64,000 nucleotides of DNA from Stigmatella ashevillena (GCF_028368975.1 NZ_JAQNDM010000002.1:3652425-3716424), one strand, 5' to 3'. Positions 44,012-53,372 are shown, numbered from the stretch's first letter. Notes: generated from the letters alone by a model not told the origin. Numbers and translations are program-made.

Positions 44012-44971
44012 ATGTACGCAGAATCGGTTCGAATGCCTGCCAACCTACCCAAGCGAACGAACGACGAGGGGTTCCATGAGTCCCTGCAGCGGCTGACCGA
44101 GTACGCGCTGCGACTCGTTCCACCTTCGACTGTTCGAACGGCGCAGCTCGTCACGCCACGGCACGGCTTGTACCTGCTGCGGCAGCACCAACGCACGGCA
44201 TTCGAGGCCGCCATCTATGCCCCAACGCTTTGTCTGATTCTCCAGGGATGCAAGGAGATGACCTTCGGTGAGCACCACTTTCGTCTGCGCGTCGGCGAGT
44301 GCGCGCTGGTGAGCCATGACCTGCCGATTGTCTCCCGGGTCCGGGATGCACCCTATCTGGTGTTGCTGCTCAACATCGAAGTCGATGTGCTTCGGAGCCT
44401 CTACGAAGACATCGGCGAGTTGGTGACGGCTGCGGCCGAAGCGCGGGCGCTCGAGGTGCATCAGGCCGATTCGCGCCTACTCGACGCCATCGGCCGCTAT
44501 CTCACGCTCGCGGAGTCGGAGACGGACGCGCGGGTGCTCCGCCCGATGTTGCTCAAGGAGATCCACTACCGCCTGATGATGGCGCCGCTCGGTCACATGC
44601 TGCGGAGCCTGATTCGGCACGACAGCCATGCGAGTTCGATCGCCCGCGCCATCGCTCTCCTGCGGCGAGACTTCCGCTCGCCGATGGTGGTGGAGGAGTT
44701 GGCGCGCGCGGTGGGGATGAGCGTCTCGTCCTTCCACAAACACTTCAAGGCCGTCACCTTGTCCTCGCCACTGCAGTACCAGAAAGGCCTGCGCCTGCTC
44801 GAAGCGCGGCGGATGCTCGTGGTGGGCAAGGCTTCAGTGACCACGGTCGCGTTCGAAGTTGGCTACGAGAGTCCCAGCCAGTTCAGTCGGGAGTACACAC
44901 GAAAGTTCGGACGCCCGCCAAGCCAGGACGTGGCGCCCAAGGCGCTCAGCGCCCCTTCACGCTTTACTTGA
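44012..44971 (+). CDS. AraC-family transcriptional regulator
   Basis: 319 residues. N-terminal cupin-like AraC_N domain (APTLCLILQGCKEMTFGEHH, VGECALVSHDLPIVSRV) binds the effector. The C-terminal two helix-turn-helix units are RSPMVVEELARAVGMSVSSF and ASVTTVAFEVGYESPSQFSREYTRKFG, the latter followed by RPPSQD. Divergent orientation suggests control of the redoxin gene. The start at 44012 lacks a clear ribosome site; an ATG seven codons later is possible. Confidence 0.92.
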   Translation: MYAESVRMPANLPKRTNDEGFHESLQRLTEYALRLVPPSTVRTAQLVTPRHGLYLLRQHQRTAFEAAIYAPTLCLILQGCKEMTFGEHHFRLRVGECALVSHDLPIVSRVRDAPYLVLLLNIEVDVLRSLYEDIGELVTAAAEARALEVHQADSRLLDAIGRYLTLAESETDARVLRPMLLKEIHYRLMMAPLGHMLRSLIRHDSHASSIARAIALLRRDFRSPMVVEELARAVGMSVSSFHKHFKAVTLSSPLQYQKGLRLLEARRMLVVGKASVTTVAFEVGYESPSQFSREYTRKFGRPPSQDVAPKALSAPSRFT

Positions 44972-44984
44972 GCTGCACAAGCTT

Positions 44985-47189
44985 CTACAGCTCGACGGCC
45001 GGGAGGGCGTCTCCCATCTCACCCGGGTTACCCCCACGGTTGGCGATGTCACCGAGCCCGAGCTTCCCGTAGTCATTCATTCCCCAGCACTTGACACTGC
45101 CCTCGTCGAGGGTGACACAGGTGTAGTAGTAACTCGCCGTGAGAGACGTCGCGGTACGGCCTGTACCGAGGTTGATCTGAGGCAGCGCGTCACCCATCTC
45201 GCCCGGGCCATCTCCGCGCCACACCGAATCGCCGAGCCCGAGCGAGCCATAGGAGTTTTCACCCCAGCACTTGACGGAGCCGTCATCCAGGAGTGCACAC
45301 GCGTGGTCGTCGCCGACGGAGAGCGCCATCGCGCTCCGCCCTGTACCCAGGTTGACTGGGGGGAGCCCGTCACCCATTTGACCAGGCAATGCCCCGCGGT
45401 TCTCCCTATCGCCGAGCCCGAGCTGGCCAGAGGCGTTGTTGCCCCAGCACTTGACCGTCGCATCGTCGAGGAGGGCGCATGTGGAAATCCTACCGGCGAC
45501 GAGTGCCTTCGCGGTCCGCCCCGTTCCGAGGTTCACCGAGGGCAGCGCGTCACCCATCTCATCCAGCCCATCTCCGCGGTGCTCCTTATCGCCGAGCCCG
45601 AGCTGGCCATAGTCATTGTGACCCCAGCACTTGACCGTCGCATCGTCGAGGAGGGCACAGGTGTGGACATTGCCCATTGCGAGCGCCTTCGCGGTCCGTC
45701 CCGTGCCGAGGTTGACCGGAGGCAGCGCATTGCCCATCTCACCCGGGCCATCTCCGCGGTCCGCTGTATCGCCGAGCCCGAGCTGGCCATAGGAGTTGTA
45801 ACCCCAGCACTTGACCGTGCCATTCTCAAGGATGGCACACGCGGAATAAACACCGGCGGCGAGCGCCCTCGCGGTCCGCCCTGTGCCGAGATCCACCTGG
45901 GGCAGCGCGTCACCCATCTCTCCGGAACGACCTCCGCGGTTCACTGTATCGCCGCGTCCGAGCTGGCCATAGACGTTCAAACCCCAGCACTTGACTGCGC
46001 CCCTCTCGAGGAGCGCACAGGTGAAGCTTGAACGCAGGGCGAGCGCCGCCACCCTCTCCCCCGTGCCGAGGCCGACGAATGGGAGAAAGCCGCCCATCTC
46101 ATTGGGGCCGTCCCCCAGGACGCTGCCATGCTCGAGTCCGAGCTGGCCATACGTGTTAGCCCCCCAGCACTTGACACGCCCATCCGGGAAGACCGCGCAG
46201 GTGTGCGCTCCCCCGGCGACGACCTGCTTGGTGCCAGAGGCACGAACGATGAGGGCAATTGGACCGGTGACGGTTGCTCCATGGATGTCGGACACCTGGT
46301 ACTCGAAGCCGGCGGCGCCCGCGAACCCCGGCGTCGGCGTGAACTTCACATCGTCTCCGACGAGTTCGACCGTGCCGTTGTGCGCGTTCGCAACCTGGCT
46401 CACCGTCAGCGAATCTCCCTCGATATCGCGGTCATTGGAGAGGAGCGTCGCCACAGGGATGAGCAGTTCGACGTCCTCGTCGGCGAAGGCTGAATCGAAG
46501 ATGGCAACGGGAGCGTCATTCACGGAGCGGACGGTGATGGTCACCGTCGCAGTGCGGGTGCTCGTCCCATCGCTCACCGTGTACTCGAACGTCGCCGCCC
46601 CGAAGAAGTTCGCCTCCGGAGTGAAGGTGACGTCGTCGCCCGCCAGCGTCACGGTGCCATGGGTCGCCGCGCCGACTGCAGCCACCACCAGGGTATCGCC
46701 GTCGACATCGACGTCGTTGGTGACGAGCGTCGTGGCCGGGATGACCAGCACGGCATCTTCATCCACCTGCGCGGAATCGGCGACCGCTGTGGGTGCATCG
46801 GGCAGGGGGTTGACCGTGACGGTCACCGTCGCAGCGCTGGTGCTCGTCCCGTCGCTGACTGTGTACTCGAACGTCGCCGTCCCGAAGAAGTTCGTCTCCG
46901 GGGTCAAGGTGACGTTGCCGCCCGCCAACGTCACGGTGCCATGGGTCTCCTTGCCAACGGCGGTGACAGTGAGTGAATCGCCGTCCGCATCGGTGTCGTT
47001 GGAGACGAGCGTGGAGGCAGGGATGACGACGGCGGTGTCCTCGTGAGTCGTCGCCACGTCATTCGCTGCGACAGGGGCCTTGTTGGTCGGTTTCTCCTCT
47101 CCTCCACTGCACGCGGCAAGGACACAGGAGACAAGAAGGATGGAGAACCGGATGTTGGGGAGAAATCCCAGTGTGTGTTCGAGATGCAT
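44985..47189 (-). CDS. Lipoprotein with Ig-like and RCC1 repeats
   Basis: 734 residues. Signal with LAAC lipobox near residue 27, so anchored in the outer membrane or on the surface. Three tandem bacterial Ig/cadherin-like repeats (about 35-320) share the pattern NDxDxDGDSLTV, GTVTLAG, and ATFEYTVSDG. Then seven RCC1-type repeats of about 55 residues, each with a CALLDDxxVKCWG core and GQLGLGD, form a seven-bladed propeller, followed by a C-terminal blade-closing piece. DNA of neighbouring repeats is almost identical in places, showing recent amplification. The protein is likely an adhesive or binding scaffold at the cell surface; the ligand is unknown. Convergent with the AraC gene, stops 13 bp apart. 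Confidence 0.9.
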   Translation of the reverse strand: MHLEHTLGFLPNIRFSILLVSCVLAACSGGEEKPTNKAPVAANDVATTHEDTAVVIPASTLVSNDTDADGDSLTVTAVGKETHGTVTLAGGNVTLTPETNFFGTATFEYTVSDGTSTSAATVTVTVNPLPDAPTAVADSAQVDEDAVLVIPATTLVTNDVDVDGDTLVVAAVGAATHGTVTLAGDDVTFTPEANFFGAATFEYTVSDGTSTRTATVTITVRSVNDAPVAIFDSAFADEDVELLIPVATLLSNDRDIEGDSLTVSQVANAHNGTVELVGDDVKFTPTPGFAGAAGFEYQVSDIHGATVTGPIALIVRASGTKQVVAGGAHTCAVFPDGRVKCWGANTYGQLGLEHGSVLGDGPNEMGGFLPFVGLGTGERVAALALRSSFTCALLERGAVKCWGLNVYGQLGRGDTVNRGGRSGEMGDALPQVDLGTGRTARALAAGVYSACAILENGTVKCWGYNSYGQLGLGDTADRGDGPGEMGNALPPVNLGTGRTAKALAMGNVHTCALLDDATVKCWGHNDYGQLGLGDKEHRGDGLDEMGDALPSVNLGTGRTAKALVAGRISTCALLDDATVKCWGNNASGQLGLGDRENRGALPGQMGDGLPPVNLGTGRSAMALSVGDDHACALLDDGSVKCWGENSYGSLGLGDSVWRGDGPGEMGDALPQINLGTGRTATSLTASYYYTCVTLDEGSVKCWGMNDYGKLGLGDIANRGGNPGEMGDALPAVEL

Positions 47190-47414
47190 CAGCCACCGTA
47201 CGAAAGGTCAGATTCGGGTGCAACGTATAGGGTGAATAGGTGGAGCGGGACTTCGCCCGGTACCTGGGGTGCGGCGAAATGGGCCCCATGGATGACCCGG
47301 GCGAGCAGGATGTCACGGCTACCGTGCGGACGCTCTATGGCATGTCCTACGCCTATCAGGCCCACAGCACCGACAGCGCGACGCGCACCACCCAGAATCA
47401 CCGCTCACCCCCAG

Positions 47415-47513
47415 ATGATTTCGCTCATGAGCGGGAAGACTCTCACCATAGGGACCTGCGGAGTCACGGGTGGCTCCGGTACCGGTGACACCTACCTGCG
47501 GCTCTTCCAGGTA
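47415..47513 (+). pseudogene. Remnant of a secreted-protein C-terminal domain
   Basis: The 477-bp gap 47190-47666 has no intact gene. Within it about 33 codons read ISLMSGKTLTIGTCGVTGGS and then GTGDTYLRLF. The GTCG...GDTYLRLF pattern is a recurrent beta-sandwich element at the end of myxobacterial exported proteins (often followed by N-D-D). Here the rest is missing and no start is present. The other parts of the gap show nothing I can support. Confidence 0.45.
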
Positions 47514-47666
47514 CTCCCGGCCGACAAGAAAGTCTCGACAGAACCTCCGCAGGTCGCCACCTTTACAGTGTTTGGAAGGCGTGACGGTCCTGCCGCGAGG
47601 GCAACACTGCCCTGCCCGCCCGAGGGCTACAGCGACCGCGCGCACGCTGCCAGAGTCGTCGGCATG

Positions 47667-48617
47667 TCAAGACGATGCGGGTCCGAGGAAATCGGAGAAG
47701 TCCGGGGCGCGCGCGCTCAGAAAGGCCATCAGCGTGGCGAGGCGACCGGGCGTCAGCCGGCGATCCCGGCGCAGCATGACCACGCTCGCGGCGGCGCCGC
47801 GGAAATCGGAGAGGACCTCGACTGCCGTGCCATTCCGGAGCGAGGCGGCCGCGAGGTAGAGCGGGACGCATGCGATGCCGCCGCCCGCGAGCATCGTCCC
47901 CCAGACGGCGTCGCCGTCGTCGAACGCGAACCGCGCCCGGGGCTCGTAGGTCCCCTCGGTCGTGCCGGCCACCGTCCGGTGGGGCCAGGGCTGGATCCGT
48001 CCGCTCTGGGGGTTCCGGAACCTGACGAGGTCGTGCTCGTCGAGTTCCGCGATCGTCCGCGGCTCGGGGCGCCGGGCGAGGTAGCTCGGCGCGGCGCAGA
48101 TCACCCACGGGCACGTGAACCAGGTTTGATGGATGTGGCCTGGCAGACCTACGAGGGAGCCGGATCGGATCGCGAGGTCGATGCCGCCCTCGGCAAGATC
48201 GAGAACCTCGTTCGTCGCGCGGACGTCGAGGTGAATCTCGGGATGAAGCCGCGCGAGTTCGCCGAGCATCGGCACGAGGACGTGCCGGACGAACCCCACC
48301 GCCGCGGTGAGGCGCACGACGCCGGCGGCGCCGCTGCCTCTGGCATGCCCGGCTGCTTCCTCGAAGGCCTCCGCCGCGCGCACGGCCTCGCGCGCCGGCT
48401 CAAGCAGCGCCTCTCCGGCCTCGGTGAGAGAAAGCGCGTGGGTCGACCGGTGGAGGAGCCGCACGCCGGCGCCCTCCTCGAGCCGGGTGATCGCCTTCGA
48501 CACGCTCGCCGCTGACATCCCGAGGCGGCGACCGGCCTCGGCGACAGAGTCGGCGTCCACCACGGCGATGAAGCATCGCAGTTGCGGAACGGAGACCTCG
48601 AAGTCGATGGCGCTCAT
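47667..48617 (-). CDS. LysR-family transcriptional regulator
   Basis: 316 residues. The N-terminal winged helix is VPQLRCFIAVVDADSVAEAG, RRLGMSAASVSKAITRLEEG and RLLHRSTHALSLTEAG, the usual LTTR DNA-binding region. The co-inducer-binding domain follows (LHPEIHLDVRATNEVLDLAE, GGIDLAIRSG, QTWFTCPWVICAAPSYLARR). ATG at 48615-48617. It is divergent from the DUF1330 gene, the classic position for a LysR target, with 163 bp between the starts. The inducer is unknown. Confidence 0.94.
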   Translation of the reverse strand: MSAIDFEVSVPQLRCFIAVVDADSVAEAGRRLGMSAASVSKAITRLEEGAGVRLLHRSTHALSLTEAGEALLEPAREAVRAAEAFEEAAGHARGSGAAGVVRLTAAVGFVRHVLVPMLGELARLHPEIHLDVRATNEVLDLAEGGIDLAIRSGSLVGLPGHIHQTWFTCPWVICAAPSYLARRPEPRTIAELDEHDLVRFRNPQSGRIQPWPHRTVAGTTEGTYEPRARFAFDDGDAVWGTMLAGGGIACVPLYLAAASLRNGTAVEVLSDFRGAAASVVMLRRDRRLTPGRLATLMAFLSARAPDFSDFLGPASS

Positions 48618-48780
48618 GGAGCGCGGTCTACCGCGCGAGCGCCGGGCACCGCAAGGGTGGGAAGACAACGCCATCGCCACCTGGCAGTTCGTCGACGCCG
48701 CACGGCGAGCATCGCATCAAAAGCATCCTCCTCTTCAACAACGTGCCGAAGCAGACTCTCAAGTAACGAAAGGAATCCCA

Positions 48781-49149
48781 ATGATTGCGTTCACCCCCGC
48801 AGATCTCGATCGCTTCCTCCGCGAGGACGACGGCGCGCCGGTCGTCATGCTCAACCTGCTCCGCTTCCGCCCCGACGGCGGACGGGAGCGCTACTTCGAA
48901 TACCTGCAGTTGGCGGGTCCGCTCGTCGCGCGCTACGGCGCGGAGATCCTCTATGCGGGCGACGGCAGGACGCCGCTCGCGGCAGAGCCGGGCCAGGACT
49001 GGGACACCGTCGCCCTGGTCCGCTATCCGAGCCGACGCGCCTTCGCGGACATGCTCGCTGATCCGGAGTACGCAGTCGCCGATCCCGTGCGCATGTCGGC
49101 GCTCGCAGAGGCGGTTTTGCAGCCCACGCGGAGTATTTTGCCGACCTGA
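48781..49149 (+). CDS. DUF1330-family protein
   Basis: 122 residues of the dimeric alpha+beta-barrel type. VVMLNLLRFRPDGGRERYFE and YAGDGRTPLAAEP are typical, as is WDTVALVRYPSRRAFADML followed by PEY. Members are small cytoplasmic proteins of unknown function, sometimes thought to bind aromatic or polyketide-like ligands. AAAGGAA lies six bases before the ATG. It is the probable target of the divergent LysR regulator. Confidence 0.88.
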   Translation: MIAFTPADLDRFLREDDGAPVVMLNLLRFRPDGGRERYFEYLQLAGPLVARYGAEILYAGDGRTPLAAEPGQDWDTVALVRYPSRRAFADMLADPEYAVADPVRMSALAEAVLQPTRSILPT

Positions 49150-49311
49150 GCGTACGAAAGCGAAACGCCGCGGTCGTCTCGAACCGCGGCGCTTCATCGG
49201 TCCATCAGGACGTGCGTTTCAGGCCTGTTTCAAGAATTCCGCCAGTACGCGGCTGTCATCAACAACCCCTCTCGACGACGAGCGCACTCACCGCGCGGTT
49301 CGCTCGCCGGT

Positions 49312-49842
49312 AGGCCGGGATCATTGTCCGTCGCGGATCCTGCTTGGCGAAGCCGGCGATGGTGTTGAGCGTGTTGAGGAGGAAATGCGGCTTGAGCTGC
49401 GAGCGCAATCGCGCGAGCTCCGACGCCGTCCTGAGCTGCTCGGCCTCGATGCGCAGCCGCTCGGTTTCCAGCCTGCGGAGCTGGGCCTGCTCAACCAGGT
49501 GTGGGGAGACGAACGCAACCCCACCAGTCCTTCGAACAAAACCACGAAGGCGACCCCGAAGAGCACCCCAATGGTGACGGCGACGAGGAGGCAGGCGACC
49601 AACACGCTCGTGGTACCGAACTTCCGCTTCACGCCGTAGACGAAAACGACCGAGAGCACGACCACCTGCAGCGGCGTCTCGAGCACCCACAACAAGACGC
49701 TGAGACCAATGCTGGCGATGCGCTCGCTCCCGAGGAGGTCGGGCGCGGCCTGCAGCAGACCGATGCCAATGGCCAAGCCCAGGCCCACCCACCAACGCCG
49801 TCGCGCCAGAAGTGCGACATGCCGCGCAACAGAACTCTCCAT
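49312..49842 (-). pseudogene. Broken LytS/AlgZ-type sensor histidine kinase
   Basis: The frame from the ATG at 49842 encodes four membrane helices (VGLGLAIGIGLLQAAPDLL, IGLSVLLWVLETPLQVVVLS and others) up to about 49515. There the coding signal changes frame and goes on as VSPHLVEQAQLRRLETERLR, LRSQLKPHFLLNTLNTIAGF, the phospho-His box of the His_kinase family, and AKQDPRRTM. After 49320 similarity ends; the ATPase domain is missing. So there is one frameshift and one 3' deletion. The sequence between 49150 and 49311 shows nothing else. A LytR-type regulator gene is not present. Confidence 0.75.
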
Positions 49843-50053
49843 GCGACTTCAGGCTATCGGCCGCTCCGGCTGTTGACAAGGAAGCCCCAGGCGCCGCGCT
49901 CCACGAAATCGCCTCGCGCAGAGAGCTTTCCAGCTCGTGCACCTCGCGCAACGGCTCGTCGCAAGCACACGACAGCTCGTCGGGAGCGAATGGCAGAGCA
50001 CATCGCCCACTGCGAGAGTCGAGTGAACCCTCTCACCCTGGCACGGACCCAGC

Positions 50054-51442
50054 ATGAGCCAACCTCTTCGCCGCAGGAACCTCCAGCCTCTCGCGGTCAT
50101 CGCCTTTGTCGCGACGAGCGCTTGTAGCACCAAGACGGAACCGACCGTCACCGTGGAGCCGCTCTTCAAGGAAGCCTTCCAGGGCACCAACGGCCGCGCC
50201 TGCGCCACCTGCCATGTGCCGGAAGACAACTTCACCCTCACGCCCGCGCACGTCGCTCGATTGCTCGAAACGAATCCGGACGATCCACTGTTCGCCGCGA
50301 TCGATGCCGACGATCCCACCGCCGAGACGTTGACCTTCGAGCACCTCAAGAAGGGGCTCGTGCGCGTGTGGCTCACGTTGCCCGGCAACATGGACTTGAT
50401 AGACGAGGGTGGCAACGTGATCACCCCAGGCGATCGCAAGATTTTCGTGTGGCGTGGAGTTCCCTCGCTCGCCGACTCGGCATTGACTGCACCCTATCAA
50501 TTGGATGGACGCGAGCGGACGCTCGAAGAACAAGCACAAGGTGCCATTACGGCGCACAGCGAAGGCGGCAAGGTGAGCAAGGCCGAGCTCGAGCGCATCG
50601 CGGCGTTCGAGCGCACCGTCTTCTCATCGGACCGAGCTCGCAAGGTTGCCGACGAGCTTGCGAGCGGGGTCGAATTTGGCGCAGTGAGCGATGTCGAAGC
50701 CTCGCTGACGCTGTCTCCCGAAGAGAAGCGCGGCAGGGAAGTCTACGAGAAGGTATGCGCGCCCTGTCACGGGGGCGCCAACAAGGCGACGATCGTGGCT
50801 CGCGATATTCACGATATGGCCTTCCCAGCCCTCAAACCCGATGGAAACGTGCTTTTTCAAGTCCCAGCGACAGATCCCCCAACCCCGGTGCTCGCGCCTC
50901 AGCCTGAGAATGAATTCATCAATATCGGATCGGCGCTGGAAAACTTCCTGGTTCAGCTCGGCGCAACTGAACACGAGAGCTTTACAAAGGATGTGAGCTT
51001 TCCAGCTTACCGGTTTCGGTTCTACCAGGACGCTTCTCGCACAGAGAGAGTCGCGGACCTGCCTCCGGCTCTTCCGCTCGATGATCCGTTCTCTCCCCGA
51101 GTCGACGCCGATGGCAACCCCGTGACAGGGCCGAACTTCTTCCCGCAGTTGTTTACTACCGATCCGGGGCGCGCCGCGATTACAGGAAACCCCTACGACT
51201 TCGAGGCATTCGACATCCCAACGTTGCGTGGGATCGGGAAGACTGCTCCCTACTGGCACAACAATATCTCGGAGACCCTGGAAGATGTCGTCTCGCTCTA
51301 CAGCGACCACCTGTTTTCCAAATTCCCACCCCTCATCCTACCGGGAGAGAAGGAGCCGGACCCGGATGGGGACATCGGCCCTCCCGAGGCCTTGACCAAA
51401 GAACAGAAGAGCGACTTGGCCGCATTCTTGAAACGTCTTTGA
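50054..51442 (+). CDS. Dihaem cytochrome c lipoprotein (MauG/cytochrome c peroxidase family)
   Basis: 462 residues. Residues 1-24 are a lipoprotein signal (FVATSAC lipobox). Two c-type haem-binding motifs are visible, CATCH near residue 51 and CAPCH near 236, with distal features such as PTLRGIGKTAPYWHNN (C-terminal domain Met/His region) typical of bacterial dihaem peroxidases and MauG-like enzymes. These reduce hydrogen peroxide or oxidise periplasmic substrates using electrons from cytochromes. The chain is longer than standard peroxidases because of an insertion around 270-330. No good ribosome site. No partner cytochrome gene is adjacent. Confidence 0.88.
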   Translation: MSQPLRRRNLQPLAVIAFVATSACSTKTEPTVTVEPLFKEAFQGTNGRACATCHVPEDNFTLTPAHVARLLETNPDDPLFAAIDADDPTAETLTFEHLKKGLVRVWLTLPGNMDLIDEGGNVITPGDRKIFVWRGVPSLADSALTAPYQLDGRERTLEEQAQGAITAHSEGGKVSKAELERIAAFERTVFSSDRARKVADELASGVEFGAVSDVEASLTLSPEEKRGREVYEKVCAPCHGGANKATIVARDIHDMAFPALKPDGNVLFQVPATDPPTPVLAPQPENEFINIGSALENFLVQLGATEHESFTKDVSFPAYRFRFYQDASRTERVADLPPALPLDDPFSPRVDADGNPVTGPNFFPQLFTTDPGRAAITGNPYDFEAFDIPTLRGIGKTAPYWHNNISETLEDVVSLYSDHLFSKFPPLILPGEKEPDPDGDIGPPEALTKEQKSDLAAFLKRL

Positions 51443-51542
51443 TTGGGAGTCGGTCGACCCCACCCCTGGCGTGGAGTTCGAGCCCAGGCCCAATGCCCCG
51501 CTTCTGCCCTGGGAGCGGAAGCGGGGGCACGGCCGTTAGGCG

Positions 51543-52880
51543 TCAGTCCGCAGTATACACGCGGGGCTGTTGACCGCCCCCCAGGTAGACGGCGTCGATT
51601 GGCCCGGATGCCGGAGTCCCGGTCGCCATCCTCGTCCAACCGCCATTCATGACGGCGGTCTGGTACAGGTTCCCGGCTTCAGCTGTGAACACCTGCGGCC
51701 ACCCTCCGCCCATGTTCAGGGCACTCAAGGTCGCACCGGGCGCAATCGCAATCCCCGTCGACATCACCACCCACTCCGTGCTCGAGGCCCAGATCTGATG
51801 GAGCTGCCCGTTCAGCACGGTCATCACCTGGGGTGCGCTGCCCCCCATGTACACCGCCTCGAACGCGTCGCCGACCGGCCGTCCCGTGGACCCGATGTGC
51901 CAGGCGCCGCCGCCGGCCCACACCTGGTACAGCGTTCCACCCTGATTGATCATCGCCTGGATCGAGTTGTCCGCCATCACGACAGCGGAGACCTTGCCAG
52001 TCGTGTGGATGCCGGTCCAACCCTTCTGCCAGCCGTTCGAGTCGCCCCAGACGTGCATGAGTTTGCCATCCTCCACCGCGAGAATCTGCGGCGACGCTTG
52101 CCCGACATTCACGGCAGACATGCTCGTGGCGTTCAATGCGAGCCCTGAGTTGAGGGTGATCCACCGTCCACCGCTCACGAACGAGTGCACGAGGTAGCCG
52201 CCGGAACTGCTGAGGATGTCACCCCATCCCGTCCCCATGTTCACGGTCGTGAAGACCTTCGACGCGATCTGCTGCGCCGTGGACATTTTCTTCCACGCAG
52301 TGCCGTGTACTGCCGTCTCGTGGATCGTCTTGGGCGTGTTGGACTGGAGCTCGGGAAAGTCCATGGGGATCGGGTAACCCCTCGTCACCGTCTGGCCGCA
52401 CGCGTAACCCTGGTTCGCGATGTTCGCCCCATTCCGCCTGAGCTCGAAATGCAGGTGCGCTCCGAATGAGTTCCCGGTGTTGCCAATGAGGCCGAGCGTC
52501 TGGCCCTTCGCCACGGTCTGGCTCAATGCGACGGCCGGCGCTTGCTGCATGTGCGCGTAAAGCGTCGTATAGCCGGACGCGTGTGTGATGATCACATGGT
52601 TCCCATAGCCTGTCGTGCCAAAGTTGACGACACGAGTGGTGACGACCCCGTCGTACGCGGCCACGATGGGCGTGCCCGCTGAGCCCGCGATGTCGATTCC
52701 CGCGTGCGTCGGCCTGGGGTCAGAGGGGCAGCCGCCGACGACATACGAGATCCTCCCCGAAGCCGGCTGGATCATCGCCGCATCGTCGGCCTGAGCCGGC
52801 AACGCGCCGACGAGCGTTGTCGCGATAATCCCGAGCACTGCCAGGTTCGCCGTGAAGCGCCTACGTATCGCCAAGTGCAT
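51543..52880 (-). CDS. Secreted M23 metallopeptidase with a beta-propeller tail
   Basis: 445 residues. Signal peptide residues 1-30 (ending PAQADD). Peptidase M23 (lysostaphin-like) domain about 35-175 shows the zinc motifs THAGIDIAGS and HLHFELRR, with YGNHVIITHASGYTTLYAHM between. Such enzymes cleave peptidoglycan cross-bridges. Residues about 190-445 contain five to six repeats (GTGWGDIL, GNLYQ, VWAGGGAW, IWASSTEW) of a PLL-like sugar-binding propeller. I chose the ATG at 52878-52880 because GGGAG is six bases upstream; the frame is open further. The combination suggests lysis of prey or cell-wall remodelling. The style recalls actinobacterial exoenzymes. Confidence 0.88.
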   Translation of the reverse strand: MHLAIRRRFTANLAVLGIIATTLVGALPAQADDAAMIQPASGRISYVVGGCPSDPRPTHAGIDIAGSAGTPIVAAYDGVVTTRVVNFGTTGYGNHVIITHASGYTTLYAHMQQAPAVALSQTVAKGQTLGLIGNTGNSFGAHLHFELRRNGANIANQGYACGQTVTRGYPIPMDFPELQSNTPKTIHETAVHGTAWKKMSTAQQIASKVFTTVNMGTGWGDILSSSGGYLVHSFVSGGRWITLNSGLALNATSMSAVNVGQASPQILAVEDGKLMHVWGDSNGWQKGWTGIHTTGKVSAVVMADNSIQAMINQGGTLYQVWAGGGAWHIGSTGRPVGDAFEAVYMGGSAPQVMTVLNGQLHQIWASSTEWVVMSTGIAIAPGATLSALNMGGGWPQVFTAEAGNLYQTAVMNGGWTRMATGTPASGPIDAVYLGGGQQPRVYTAD

Positions 52881-53103
52881 ACGAGCTCCCATTTCATCCA
52901 ATGCGAGGAACTCTCCGATCGACGTTCTGAGACGTCTCGTGAGAGCGGAGTCACCACTGCTCCTCGGGACACTATCGAGAGTCTGCGAGCACAAAAAATG
53001 TTTAAGTCGCTAGACCGGTTTTTCTGGGCATACCCCGCCGGTCACGAAGTGCTGTTTGCGTGCGGCCACTCTTGACGGGCCTGTCCTGGCGCCCCTGTAA
53101 TCT

Positions 53104-53253
53104 CTGGCGGTGGTGACCACAGTCGTGGGCGGCCTGACCATGTATGCCTTTTGCTCGCACTGCCCGAGCCGGCGAGCAAGGGCATCGCCACGCTGATGAC
53201 GCTGGGGCTATGGCCTACCTGGGCTGGGACACAGTGGAGCGGCTGATTGACAC
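53104..53253 (+). pseudogene. Decayed fragment of a SitA-like toxin delivery region
   Basis: The DNA here is clearly homologous to 7841-7993 of the toxin gene: both contain GGTGACC/GGTGGCC-type starts, GGCGGCCTGACC-like, GCTCGCACTGCCCGAGCCGG, GAGCAAGGGCATCGCC, GCTGATGACGCTGGG and CCTACCTGGGCTGGGACAC. The encoded segment would be the hydrophobic VVGGLT...LPEP...GIA.LMTLG.AYLGWDT helices. Two one-base deletions (near 53145 and 53205) shift the frame. No signal, toxin or immunity part accompanies it. It therefore represents a lone relic of the delivery half of a second toxin gene. Confidence 0.75.
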
Positions 53254-53372
53254 CGGGACAGCGTGACGGAGAAAGCGAAGCCGGGCACCCTGCGGAACAG
53301 GATGGGACAGGACGGGACGACACGGGACGCGGCGGGATACCGACTCCAAATCATTCCGGGCAGCTACGAGGT

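Noticed and set aside
44985-46200. CRISPR-like regular repeats
   Set aside because: The regularly spaced near-identical DNA is within the RCC1 repeats of one open reading frame, not an array of short repeats with unique spacers.
47240-47488. An 82-codon frame between the RCC1 lipoprotein and the LysR gene
   Set aside because: No ribosome site or domain; the only coding-like stretch in this gap is the short fragment in another frame at 47415-47513.
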